Source of the DNA: Saprospiraceae bacterium
Lineage (GTDB): Bacteria > Bacteroidota > Bacteroidia > Chitinophagales > Saprospiraceae
Length of the DNA stretch: 64,000 nt
NCBI GenBank assembly: GCA_016710625.1
Contig: JADJVK010000054.1
Location: 62,001-126,000 of the forward strand
Direction: 5' to 3'
This document shows, piece by piece, positions 19,141-29,098 of the stretch; the first letter of the stretch is position 1; each line of letters begins with the position of its first letter. The position numbers and the translations under genes are program-made. Below the pieces are notes generated by a model that was not told the origin of the DNA, made no database searches, and saw only the letters and a program-made list of their open reading frames with translations.

Positions 19141-19524
19141 ATGTTGAGGAAAGTTCATTCCACTTTGGGTAACGGTTTTCAGGAAGTAATATATCAAAGA
19201 GCTTTAGCCATTGAAATGAGAATAGCCAATTTAAGTTTTTCTAGAGAACTTGAAATGCAAATTTTCTATAATGGAGAGGATATTGGTACAAGAAGGGTTG
19301 ATTTTTTGGTGGAAAATGAAGTGTTGGTAGAGCTTAAATCGCTAGTAGCCTTAGAAGATGTCCATTTAGCACAAGGATTAAATTATTTGGTAGCATACAA
19401 ATTAGAAAAAGGCTTGTTGATAAACTTCGGAGCTAAAAGTTTAGAAATAAAAAGATTACGACATCCACTCAATAAAATGCCCAACACGATTCCGAGTAGA
19501 CAATCCGGAAATCCTAAAATCTAA
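19141..19524 (+). CDS. GxxExxY-family protein (PD-(D/E)XK nuclease-like), N-terminus damaged
   Basis: 127 aa are readable. The name-giving motif is G-F-Q-E-V-I-Y near residue 14, followed by the nuclease-like core R-R-V-D-F-L-V ... V-L-V-E-L-K-S (Asp and E-x-K at about 60-75). The usual 15-20 N-terminal residues (roughly L-T-x-K-I-I-x-x ahead of K-V-H-S-T-L-G) lie in the corrupted stretch 19100-19160, where a similar base pattern is visible with errors. The ATG at 19141 is therefore not a trustworthy start. The family's role is unknown. Confidence 0.8.
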   Translation: MLRKVHSTLGNGFQEVIYQRALAIEMRIANLSFSRELEMQIFYNGEDIGTRRVDFLVENEVLVELKSLVALEDVHLAQGLNYLVAYKLEKGLLINFGAKSLEIKRLRHPLNKMPNTIPSRQSGNPKI

Positions 19525-19631
19525 TAAATCCAAATGCAGACAAAAATTGAGAAAGGAAATAACAAGTATATTATTATCTATTTACAAATATGAATTGTAT
19601 ATTTATTAAATATATTGAAACTAAATAATCA

Positions 19632-20216
19632 ATGAAAAAAAATGTCCTATTTATAATATTGTTATACCAAACATTTATAATTAATAGTCAAACCCCACAA
19701 CATGTATGGGATTCATTGATTAGTAATTACGAACGAAGATACAATATGGAATTGACAAAACGTGATACACTACTCATTGATGAATATATTTCAAAATCTA
19801 ATTCTGATAATTCTACATTTTTTGATTCAATTTTAGTTAGTAACTTATACAGTGAACAATTTAAAAAAGTATTTGCTATAAGAATAATTGACCAAAATAT
19901 TTTATTCAATAAAATAATAAAATCATTATCATTCAACCGTCCTTTTTCTGAAAATAACATTTACAGTTCAGAAAATAACCCAATTTATGATGCAATTATT
20001 TTAAATGAAGTAAACATTTCGAAAATCTCCAATTTTATCCTTAAAGAGAACTATTTAGATAATTGTGATTTTTTAAATATGAAAAGTAAGTTAGAGATTA
20101 GGAGATTATCCAATATTTTAAAAGAATACTTAAGTCAGGTTAAAGTAAATAAGCATACAAATAATAAATGTAAAAATAAGAATTTGAGCATTTTGAAAAA
20201 TATAAACCCATTTTAA
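19632..20216 (+). CDS. Hypothetical secreted protein
   Basis: 194 aa. A hydrophobic N-terminus ends at I-I-N-S-Q, the usual signal-peptidase context in this window. The rest is N-, S- and K-rich with no motif that can be recognised. It has no T9SS tail and no lipobox, so the product is probably periplasmic. The stop at 20214-20216 is followed by ordinary AT-rich DNA. Flanking genes give no hint of function. Confidence 0.6.
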   Translation: MKKNVLFIILLYQTFIINSQTPQHVWDSLISNYERRYNMELTKRDTLLIDEYISKSNSDNSTFFDSILVSNLYSEQFKKVFAIRIIDQNILFNKIIKSLSFNRPFSENNIYSSENNPIYDAIILNEVNISKISNFILKENYLDNCDFLNMKSKLEIRRLSNILKEYLSQVKVNKHTNNKCKNKNLSILKNINPF

Positions 20217-20379
20217 ACAGCCTTACACTTCCACTCTTCATTTTAGGTATCTTATTTGCATTATATATTTCATAATTTTTATATTTTATTAATATTTGAA
20301 TTTAATTTGTTGTAATTCAGTATTTTATAATATAAATATTAGTTGTAAAGCAATTTATTATTGTTTTAAATTAACTATT

Positions 20380-23300
20380 ATGAAAGCAATTCTAACCTTT
20401 TTTGTATTATTTTTTTCAGTGAATTTATTTTCTCAAAATTCCTATTTAGCTTATGAATCATTTGATGGATCAGCTGGATCTGCTCTAAATAGTGGTTCCA
20501 ATGGTCAAGGATGGGGATCGACTTGGGAAGTACAAAATGGTGTTATCGCTGGTTATCTTTTTGATAATAACAGCTTGACTTACAATAATCTAAAGACAAA
20601 TGGAAATAAACTTTCTGGAGGATATCAATATGTAACTTCTGGAAGAAATTTAGATTATCAAGATGGAGGAGATTTTGATGATTACGTAACAGGTGGTGAT
20701 GCTATTGGTAGTACTGCTGGAACGACCCTTTGGGTTAGTGTTTTATTGAACAAACTTTCTAATAATAATGAGCCCATTTTTTTAGATTTACATAATGGAA
20801 ATTTGAGCTGGTGCAACAATTGTACTACCAATAAAATTGGATTTGGCTACTTCGGTACTGCTTCAAATGTAAATAGTGATAAAAGATGGTCCATCAGGAT
20901 TGGGAATACAGTTTATAATTCCTCAGTTTCTTGTGCAGTTAATTCCGCTACATTATTGGTACTGAAAATTACTTTTGGAGCCAACAAAACAGATTTTGAT
21001 CTTTATGTGAACCCTACAACTATTGGAAATTCAGGAACGCCAGCTACCACATCCTTATCTCAATCTACTTCAGAACTAATAAGAATCAAATCACTAGCCC
21101 TATATTTAGGTGATAATGCGAATAATGGTTATGCTGATGAAATCAGGTTTGCTAAAACTTATGCAATTGCTACAGCAGATCAAAATGTAGCTATCAATTT
21201 GCCACCCATTGCTCGATTTTCATATTCTCCTATTTCTGGTCAGGCACCTGTAACTGTATCAGTAGATGCTTCCTCATCAACGGATCCGGAAGGAAATCCA
21301 TTGACATATTCTTGGAATTGGGGGGATGGAACGCCCAACTCAACCAATCCAGTAACAACACATACCTATGCCCCAAATATTACTGGATTGATTACCATTG
21401 AACTAACTGTAAAAGACAATTTTAATTTAAAGAATTTTACCAACAAAACAATACCTATTTATTTGCCGGGTACTAATTATTTCCCATGCCAAAGCTCCGC
21501 AACTTCGTTGAGTGAAGCTACATGTAGCCAGAATAATGGGAAAGTTAGAATCAATGCAGGAATTGCATTGAATCCTACCTATTCGTTTAAAAATGGTAGT
21601 GGAATTGATATGCCATTGATCAATGGAAATGAATTTCAGAATTTAGCTGCTGGAAAATACAATGTAACAGTAACAGGTTCAAATAGTTGTAAAGATATTT
21701 TTACATTGACAATGACGACTGATTCTTCTACTTGTCCAGGATGGTCGCCCAATATGTGTAAAATGGCAATTGGAGTGAATGTAAATGGCTTATCTGACTG
21801 GAACTGGGAACATGCTTTTGTGAATCGTTACAAACATGTCAGAGAAGATTTAACAACTTTTCACGATGGATGTAATTGCTGGGATTCTAACGTTAGTAGC
21901 CAAATTAAAGTAGATGAAAATGGCTACCCAATAGGATTGCCACAAATAACAACTGCATCTAATGCAACAAAAGTTCGGTTTATAATTTCTGCTGATGCAG
22001 GAAATCTGAAACCCAACGAACAATATGTATTTTTATATGATGGCATCGGGACTTTCACATTGAATGGAGCAGATATTGTGAGTAACACAAAAGGTAGGAT
22101 GTTGTTTAATGTGCCAGCCACATCTGGAAACATTTGGTTGGATGTATCTTATTCGCAGCCAGATGATTATATTAAGAAATTTTCGATTGTTGAAAGCATC
22201 TGAAGAATTTATTGACTTAAGTACGAATACTTTTAATACGACATTTTTGAGTCGATTATCTCCATTCAAAACTATCAGATTTATGGATTGGGGATCTACA
22301 AATGGGAATAAATTGACCAAATGGGAAGATAGAAAATTACCAACCCATAGAACATATTCAGGGTCGAAAGGCGTTCCATATGAAATGATGATTCAATTAG
22401 CAAACAAAATCCAGAAAGATGTTTGGGTTTGTGTTCCTCATTTAGCAGATAGTAATTTTGTAGTTGAAATGGCAAAATTATTTAAAAATAATTTGAACCC
22501 AAATTTGAAATTATATCTGGAATATAGCAATGAAGTATGGAATTGGCAATTTGAACAAGCCCAATACAACAACTTAAATCGTCCTTTGAATATCAATTAT
22601 GGTAGAGCTTATGGAGAAAAATCTAAACAATTATTCAAAATATGGCAATCTGTTTATGGAGCTGAGATGAATAGAGTAGTGAGGGTAGTCGGACTGCAAG
22701 GAGGTTATAATTATCTGAATGAGCAAATTATGTCTCAATTAGCTGATAATGATTGGGATATGGCATCTTTGAGTTACTATTTTGGGTTGGACCATTCTGC
22801 TTCTGGAAATCCAGTTTTAAATGCAAGTTCAACAGGAGAAGATGTGAATAGAAATGCAAGAAATTTATTTTTTGGAACAGGAAATTGGTGGAATAATGTT
22901 AAACAAGATTATAGAACTATAAAAATGTTTGGAAAAGCGATATCAAGTTATGAAGGTGGACCACATTATACTGATTTTCAAACACATCCGTATCAGCATG
23001 CTATGTATGATGCTCAATATTTGCAAAGTATGTATAGAATGTATGATGATGTGTTGGATTCTATAAGAGCAATGGGTAATCAATTGGCAATGTCATTCAC
23101 CTTATCTGGCGTACAAGAAAGTGTGTATGGATCTTGGGGACATCTTCCAGATATTTATATGAATCCACCATACAAAACAACTGCTCCAAAATATCAAGCA
23201 GTTTTAGATAATTCTTGCTTGACTTTCAATGACTTATATCATGGGCAACCACTGGAATTTTATGCACCAAATGTGGTTGCAAAACCAGGGGATACGGTAT

Positions 23301-24199
23301 GTTTAGAAGTGAAAGTGAAAGATTTTATCAATATAACAAGTGGTCAATTAACAATGTCATTTGATACAAGTGTAATGAAATACTTGTCCATTAAGCCTGG
23401 AAATATTTTAGGTGTTTCTACTGGAACATTTGGGACAGTTCCTAGTTTGGTGAATAGAGGAAAAATTACAATGGCTTACGATGCTCCAGCTGGAAGTTTA
23501 CCGGATGGTATCACTACTTATGATGGTGCTATTTTTTGTAGAATTTGTTTTAAGGTAAATAATTATGTGGCACAAGGAAAATTTTCCCCAATTGCTTTTG
23601 ACGGTTCATTAACAAATATCTTTTTTGAAAACAAAGGCGGAAAAGTAGATTTTAAAAATACTGATGGTAAAGTATTGATAGATAGTAAATTGAGTGTCAA
23701 TGAAAATCTTATTTTTGAGGTTCAACTAAAAGATAAAAACAATGCTGAATTAAGTTGGCTCAATCTTTATGCTAAAAATGCATTTGGATTTGTGGTAGAA
23801 AAAAGTAATGATGGCGTAAATTTTACTGCAATTTCATTTGTTGAAGCCAATAAAACAAATAGTAATATCTACAATTTTATAGATAGTAATTTGAGAAATG
23901 GGCAATATTATTATAAGATAAAAATGATTCTTCAAGATCAATCTTATAATTATACTGAGGTAAAAAGCATCAATGTTTATCAAGATAACGAAATCGTAAT
24001 TATCCCAAATCCAGTTTTAAATGAATTTAGTGTACAAATTGAAAATAAATTACAACCATTTGAAATTTGTAATCAACTAGGTCAAGTAGTGAAATCTGGT
24101 GAGTTTATTCCGTCTGTAATCAATGTAAGTGATTTGATTTCAGGATTTTATTATCTAAAAATCAATGGTTCAACGACGAAATTTATAAAAGTCGATTAA
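20380..24199 (+). CDS. Large secreted PKD / glycosidase-like / cohesin-like / T9SS protein, frameshifted
   Basis: Two pieces (up to 22203, and from about 22180 to 24199) join by one single-base shift near 22185, giving about 1270 aa. The preferred ATG at 20380 begins a clear signal peptide ending F-S-Q. In order: a lectin-like beta domain (about 25-270), a PKD domain (about 280-365, with Y-S-W-N-W-G-D-G-T), a short SprB-like module, then a barrel-like domain holding L-E-Y-S-N-E-V-W-N and, 137 residues on, S-S-Y-E-G-G. Next comes a cohesin-like domain (K-P-G-D-T-V ... F-C-R-I-C-F-K-V) and a T9SS tail. The Glu pair suggests a clan GH-A type glycosidase; that is inference. Its last bases overlap the convergent gene's stop. 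Confidence 0.8.
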
Positions 24200-25431
24200 T
24201 TTGACTTTGCAATTTCTTTAATTGCAATTATAAATTTGTCCAACTCCTCGGTTGTCGTATATATATTCGGTGTGATACGACAACCATGAACATTTGCATA
24301 GTCGATTGCAACAGTAAATATTTGATATTTTTCAAATAGGATTTTAGAAAGTTCAGCAGGTTTTATGGAAGGCACCCCAACATTGGCTATTCCACAAGAT
24401 CTTTCTTTTTCATAGGGAGTATTGATTAGCACATTCGGTATATCTTTGACATTATTTACCCAATAATCTTTCAAGTATCTAAGCCTATTTTCTTTATTTT
24501 CACCCCCAATCATCTTATAAAAATCAATTGAATCTGGAATGGTCAATTCAGTGGCAATTGGTTGTGTTCCAGTATGATTTAATTTAGTGATTTTATCGTC
24601 AGCATGTCCCATATCGCCAAATAATTGCCAAACCTTTGCTATTTTTTCTTTTCGAACATACAAAAGTCCAGCACCCAGCGGCACACTGAGCCATTTATGA
24701 AGGCTACTGCCATAATAATCACAATCCAAATCGCTAATTTTAAATTCAAAATGACCGATGGCATGTGCTCCATCCACCATTACATCTACTCCATGACGAT
24801 GTGCCATTTCACAAATTTTCTTGATGGGTAAAATATGTCCTGTGATATTAATCATATGGCAAACCATCAAAAGTTTTGTTTTAGGAGTAATGGCATTTTC
24901 ATATATTTTCACAATTTCTTCATCAGAAGAAGGGTGGTTCGGAATTGATACGATTTTATTGGTCATACCAAACCTTTTAGCTTGCAATTTGAACATATCC
25001 AACATCGCACCATAATCTTGCTCCGCCATAACGGCTTCATCTCCTGGTTTCCAATCGTATCCTGCAATAATCGTATCTAAAGATTCGGTGGTGTTTCTAG
25101 TGATGATGATTTCCTCAAAATCGCAACCCACCAAAGATGCCAAAGATTTTCTTACAGCAATTTTGTCATCATACAATTTTTTCCTCATGTAAAAAGAGCC
25201 TTCTCTATTTACATAATCAATGTACTTTTGGTATTTTTCTAAAATATCATTGGGTATAAAACAATAATATCCATTTTCTAAATTGATATAATCTGGCTTG
25301 ATTTTATATTTCGAACGAATAGTATCCCAAAAATCGTCGGGACCATTTTGCAAATTCGGATTTGCATTTAATAAAGAAGTTGGGGTAATGACGCCTAAAG
25401 AAAGGTATTTTAAAAAATCTCTTTTCTTCAT
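24196..25431 (-). CDS. Class V aminotransferase-fold PLP enzyme (isopenicillin N epimerase-like)
   Basis: 411 aa. The fold-type I signatures are present: T-R-N-T-T-E-S-L-D cofactor-binding turn, D-G-A-H-A-I-G-H with the PLP Asp near residue 219, and S-S-L-H-K-W with the PLP Lys near 240. The N-terminus M-K-K-R-D-F-L-K-Y-L-S-L-G followed by a hydrophobic run resembles a Tat-type leader with K-R replacing the usual twin Arg, so periplasmic export is possible. The relatives include CefD-like epimerases and cysteine desulfurases; the substrate is unknown. Its stop overlaps the stop of the convergent T9SS gene by three bases. Confidence 0.85.
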   Translation of the reverse strand: MKKRDFLKYLSLGVITPTSLLNANPNLQNGPDDFWDTIRSKYKIKPDYINLENGYYCFIPNDILEKYQKYIDYVNREGSFYMRKKLYDDKIAVRKSLASLVGCDFEEIIITRNTTESLDTIIAGYDWKPGDEAVMAEQDYGAMLDMFKLQAKRFGMTNKIVSIPNHPSSDEEIVKIYENAITPKTKLLMVCHMINITGHILPIKKICEMAHRHGVDVMVDGAHAIGHFEFKISDLDCDYYGSSLHKWLSVPLGAGLLYVRKEKIAKVWQLFGDMGHADDKITKLNHTGTQPIATELTIPDSIDFYKMIGGENKENRLRYLKDYWVNNVKDIPNVLINTPYEKERSCGIANVGVPSIKPAELSKILFEKYQIFTVAIDYANVHGCRITPNIYTTTEELDKFIIAIKEIAKSN

Positions 25432-25441
25432 AAAGTAAAAT

Positions 25442-27228
25442 TTATTCTATATCATAAATATCTGTTTGTGAAGATAATATTTCTCTGTATTTATTGAATA
25501 ATTTTGTCTTAGAAATAAATCCTACAAAGTGTTTTTCGTCATCGAGAACGGGGAGATACCAATTATTGGATATATCGAATTTTTCCATAACCACATTCAT
25601 TTTTTCATGAATATTGATTAAGGCGAAAGGCTTTTTATAAACCGCTTTTATTGGCGTATTTTTATATTTTTCAATCTGAAATATCTTTTGTTTCACATCG
25701 TTAATCTCGATTATTCCTACGAATTTTCCACTTTTCTCCAATACTGCAAAAATATTTTTATCGCTTTGTTTAATAAGTTGTACTAGATCCCCTAAATTTT
25801 TATCAAATCCTATGGTGTCATATTTATCTTGCAGCATACTTTCCAATGAAATTGCAGATAGGATGTTTTTTTCTTTATGTTGCGTTAATATTTGCCCTTC
25901 CATTGCCAGTTTTTTGGTTTCCATGGAGTAGGGTTCGTAGGATTTTACAATGAAAAATGAAATCGAGGAAACAAGCATCAAAGGAATGAAAAGTTCATAG
26001 CCATTGGTTATTTCAGCGATTAAAAATATGGACGTTAAGGGGCAATACATCACTCCACTCAGTAGCCCTGCCATTCCAACCAAACTAAAATTGCCTACAG
26101 GAATATTAAAATAATTGAAAGCATTGATAGTTTTGCTAAATAAAAAACCGAGAAAGGAACCAGTGAATAAGGAGGGTGCGAAATTTCCCCCATTTCCGCC
26201 ACTTCCCATAGTGATTCCTGCCGCTATTGGTTTGAAAAGGACAATTAATAAGGCAAATAAAATGATTCCCCACTCACTACTAAAATTAGAAAATAGGGTA
26301 GTATTATCCGAAAAAGTATCAAATGTATTGTTCGCAACCAATTTTACACTTTGGTAACCTTCCCCAAATAAAGGTGGCAATACAAAATAGATAGTCAATA
26401 GAAATATTCCACCAATAATAGCTTTCAATACTTTATGAATATCCCAATGGTGCATTGCTATCTCTGTGGTTTTGAAAAGTTTTGCATAATACAATGATAT
26501 GAAACCACAAAGAATACCTAAACCAATGTAAAACGGAAGATTATTATAATCAAAGCTTTGTTTCAATATGAAATTAAACAATGATTCTTCATTTAAAATA
26601 ATTTTGGAACAAAGAGCCCCCAAAACAGAAGAAATTATCAATGGAATAAAATAACTGATAATCGTTTCCGTCAATAAAATTTCAATAGCAAATATAACTC
26701 CAGCAATTGGAGCATTAAATACTGCTGAAATTCCAGCAGACGCCCCACAAGCTATTAATAAAGTTCTTTCATGATAGTTTAAATCTGCTACTCTTGATAA
26801 ATTTGATCCAATGGAGGAGCCTGTAGCTACAATTGGTGCTTCAAGACCTAAGGATCCACCAAAACCAACTGTTATTGAACTAGTTAGGACATGCAAATAG
26901 GTGTGTTTGAATGGAATGAAAGAAGACCATTTTGCGATGGATTTCAGTACCATTGCGATTCCTTTTTCAATAAAGCCACCAAAAAATCGATTGACGATTA
27001 GATTTGTGATAACCAAACCCACAATAGGAAACAACAAATATGAAAATTCACCAAAGTGTAATTTTCTACAAAATCTTGGATAACATGTACGATGCTTTTT
27101 AATAAAACTGCCATCAATCCAGACACAAATCCAGTTAAAGTGGCGATTACCATAATGAATTGAACTCTATTGACTTTCAATCGCAAATAGCTCAGAAAAG
27201 ATTGTATATATTTTCTTATAGTTGTCAT
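25442..27228 (-). CDS. ClC-family chloride channel/transporter with CBS domains, frameshifted
   Basis: The frame breaks at about 27040-27060, leaving an N-terminal piece (27228-26998) and a 531-aa main piece (27037-25442); joined, about 595 aa. The ClC selectivity motifs are visible: G-S-L-G-L-E-A-P with the gating Glu, A-S-A-G-I-S-A-V-F-N-A-P and G-S-G-G-N-G-G-N-F-A-P-S-L. A pair of CBS domains forms the C-terminal 130 residues. The protein should move chloride, probably in exchange for protons given the Glu. It stops 10 bases before the start of the downstream PLP-enzyme gene on the same strand, so the two may be co-transcribed. Confidence 0.88.
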
Positions 27229-27480
27229 TCTGTCGATCCGAGTTAAAAAAATGATAATTTCAAACTAATATTTCCTTATTTTGTCATTTTAAAAGCAGAA
27301 AATCTGATTTGAAAATCAATTAATTTTAACAAATATAGTTATAAAGTTAAATTTTAATATTTTTTTGAAAAATAATCAATTTCAAAAACGAGTTATTCAT
27401 GGATGATAATAATAATTTGAGGAGTTATTATGTTGAAATACAATAAATTACATAGTATAAAAAAATTATAGTAAAAATAT
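27229..27480. other. Intergenic region between the ClC gene and rpsU
   Basis: AT-rich spacer between divergent genes. Apart from the rpsU promoter at its right edge, no repeat, hairpin with T-run or short gene is seen. Confidence 0.6.
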
Positions 27481-27512
27481 TTTGAAAATTAAATATTATT
27501 TACTTACTTTTG
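27481..27512 (+). promoter_or_regulatory. Promoter of rpsU-xerC-hpf
   Basis: TTTG (27481-27484), 20-base spacer, TACTTTTG (27505-27512): a perfect match to the Bacteroidota housekeeping consensus TTTG / TAnnTTTG. Transcription would start near 27519, about 38 bases before the rpsU start codon. Confidence 0.8.
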
Positions 27513-27556
27513 CACTCTGAAAAAATTATTTAATTATCATAAAAAAAATTAGGTTC

Positions 27557-27757
27557 ATGCTAATCATTGATGTAAGAGAAAGCGAAACAATTGACAAAGC
27601 ATTAAAAAAGTATAAAAGAAAGTTTGAGAAATCAGGTGCTTTGAAACAACTTCGTAATAGAAAAGCTTTTACTAAACCATCTGTTGTAAGAAGAAATCAA
27701 ATTTTAAAAGCAGTTTATAAAGAAGCAACTTACGGAAATCATAATTTAGATGCCTAA
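27557..27757 (+). CDS. rpsU: 30S ribosomal protein S21
   Basis: 66 aa, basic and helical. It matches S21 over its length: I-I-D-V-R-E-S-E-T-I-D-K-A-L-K-K-Y-K-R-K-F-E at the N-terminus and a K-P-S-V-V-R-R segment. S21 sits on the small-subunit platform near the anti-Shine-Dalgarno end of 16S rRNA and affects start-codon selection. It is the first gene of a three-gene run with xerC (9-base gap) and hpf, and has the strongest promoter seen in the window. Confidence 0.96.
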   Translation: MLIIDVRESETIDKALKKYKRKFEKSGALKQLRNRKAFTKPSVVRRNQILKAVYKEATYGNHNLDA

Positions 27758-27766
27758 TTTATAAAT

Positions 27767-28702
27767 ATGGAGGATACTTATTTAGATTCCTTCCTTAGTT
27801 ATTTAAAATTCGAAAAACGCTATAGCGAACATACTCTGTCCGCTTATAAAAATGATTTACATTCTTTTTTAGAATATATTGTAAAAGAAAAATGCCTGAC
27901 TTCTATTTTAGAAGTCAGGCATTTTCATGTTCGTTCATGGCTGGTTTCGATGATGCAAAGTGGTCTGAAGCCTAAAACAATCCATCGAAAAAAGTCATCA
28001 CTTCAATCTTTTTATCAGTTTTTACTTCGAAATAAGCTTTGTGAGCAAAATCCGATGAAAAAGGTGAGTGCTCCAAAACTGCCAAAGCGACTCCCGGTTT
28101 TCATTCAAGAAAATCAGATTGAAAATTTATTGGATCAATTACATTTTACAGACGATTTTGAAGGTGTTAGAGATAATTACTTATTGGAGTTGTTATATGT
28201 AACTGGAATTCGGCGAAATGAAGTCATAGAACTAAAGACAAATGACCTTGATTTCTCTAATTTTTCAATGAAAATTTTGGGAAAAGGAAATAAAGAAAGA
28301 ATTGTTCCTATTCCCCCATATCTAAAGGCTATTCATGAAAATTATCAAAATTATAAACGATTAAAATTTGGAGATTCGTCGAATATTCCACTTTTTTTGA
28401 CGGATAATGGAGAAAAAATGTATCCAAAATTTGTTTATTTAAAAGTAAGAAAGTATCTTACGTTTGTTTCTACGGTAGAAAAGAAAAGTCCACATGTTTT
28501 AAGACATTCTTTTGCTACCCATCTATCAGACAAAGGTGCTGATATAAATGCAATTAAAAATTTATTAGGGCATGCAAATTTGGCAGCTACTCAAGTGTAT
28601 CTGCATAATACAATTGATCAATTGAAAAAAGTATATAACCAAGCTCACCCAAAGGCAAAAAAAGACAATGATTTGGGCGACGAACCAACAAAAACCGAGT
28701 AA
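27767..28702 (+). CDS. xerC: Tyrosine recombinase XerC
   Basis: 311 aa tyrosine recombinase acting at the chromosome dimer-resolution site. The catalytic set is complete: Arg149 (V-T-G-I-R-R), Lys173 (L-G-K-G-N-K), His243 and Arg246 (H-V-L-R-H-S-F-A), His269 (L-L-G-H-A) and Tyr278. The N-terminal SAM-like domain (about 5-90) binds the core site. The gene follows rpsU in the order usual for this phylum. It is chromosomal rather than phage-type judging by its neighbours. Codons 41-53 contain a perfect 17-bp hairpin followed by a T-run, described separately. Confidence 0.93.
   Translation: MEDTYLDSFLSYLKFEKRYSEHTLSAYKNDLHSFLEYIVKEKCLTSILEVRHFHVRSWLVSMMQSGLKPKTIHRKKSSLQSFYQFLLRNKLCEQNPMKKVSAPKLPKRLPVFIQENQIENLLDQLHFTDDFEGVRDNYLLELLYVTGIRRNEVIELKTNDLDFSNFSMKILGKGNKERIVPIPPYLKAIHENYQNYKRLKFGDSSNIPLFLTDNGEKMYPKFVYLKVRKYLTFVSTVEKKSPHVLRHSFATHLSDKGADINAIKNLLGHANLAATQVYLHNTIDQLKKVYNQAHPKAKKDNDLGDEPTKTE
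27889..27925 (+). terminator. Terminator-like hairpin inside xerC
   Basis: Arms 27889-27905 and 27909-27925 are perfectly complementary (17 bp) with a 3-base ttt loop. The right arm ends in four T residues after a G/C-containing stem, as in an intrinsic terminator. It lies inside the xerC coding sequence, 132 bases after the rpsU stop, so it may end most rpsU transcripts early. The sequence is nearly symmetric, so it could act on either strand. Confidence 0.5.
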
Positions 28703-28749
28703 TATTATTGGATACTAAATTTTTTTAATCGTTTAAAATTAGTTAACCT

Positions 28750-29046
28750 ATGAAAGTAAACTTGCAATCTGTTCATTTTTCTGTCGATTACAAATTGAGA
28801 GAATATTTAGAACAAAAAATTAGCAAATTGGAGCAATTTTTTAGCAAAATTATTGATGTACAAGTGTTTTTGAAGCTAGAAAATGCAGGACAGGTGAGGG
28901 ATAAAATTGTTGAAATAAAGATAAATCTTCCAGGAAAATCGATATTGATCAAAGAGATCGCTCAAACATTTGAAGCAGGAATCGATTTAGCGACTGATGC
29001 CTTAAAAAGGCAATTGGTCAGATTTAAAGAGAAAACTAAAAAATAA
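28750..29046 (+). CDS. hpf: Ribosome hibernation-promoting factor, short form
   Basis: 98 aa, HPF/RaiA family. The beta-alpha-beta-beta-beta-alpha pattern is visible with H-F-S-V-D-Y-K-L-R-E-Y-L-E-Q-K near the start, a D-V-Q-V-F-L-K-L strand and a final helix D-L-A-T-D-A-L-K-R-Q-L. It binds the decoding region of idle 30S subunits. There is no long C-terminal dimerisation domain, so this is the short form. It closes the rpsU-xerC-hpf run, 47 bases after xerC, and ends at a strong terminator. Confidence 0.92.
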   Translation: MKVNLQSVHFSVDYKLREYLEQKISKLEQFFSKIIDVQVFLKLENAGQVRDKIVEIKINLPGKSILIKEIAQTFEAGIDLATDALKRQLVRFKEKTKK

Positions 29047-29057
29047 TTCATATTAAT

Positions 29058-29098
29058 AAAAAAGGCTACTCATTCGAATTGAGTAGCCTTTTTTTTAT
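29058..29098. terminator. Bidirectional terminator between hpf and kdsB
   Basis: A 15-bp stem (29058-29072 with 29080-29094, core ggctactca / tgagtagcc) with a 7-base loop and A/T-run flanks that give T-runs on both strands. It lies between convergent genes and overlaps the kdsB stop codon region at 29095. Confidence 0.9.

Noticed and set aside
27767..28702. Possible integrative element marked by a tyrosine recombinase
   Set aside because: The recombinase sits between rpsU and hpf in the conserved chromosomal order and has no flanking att-like repeats; it is XerC.
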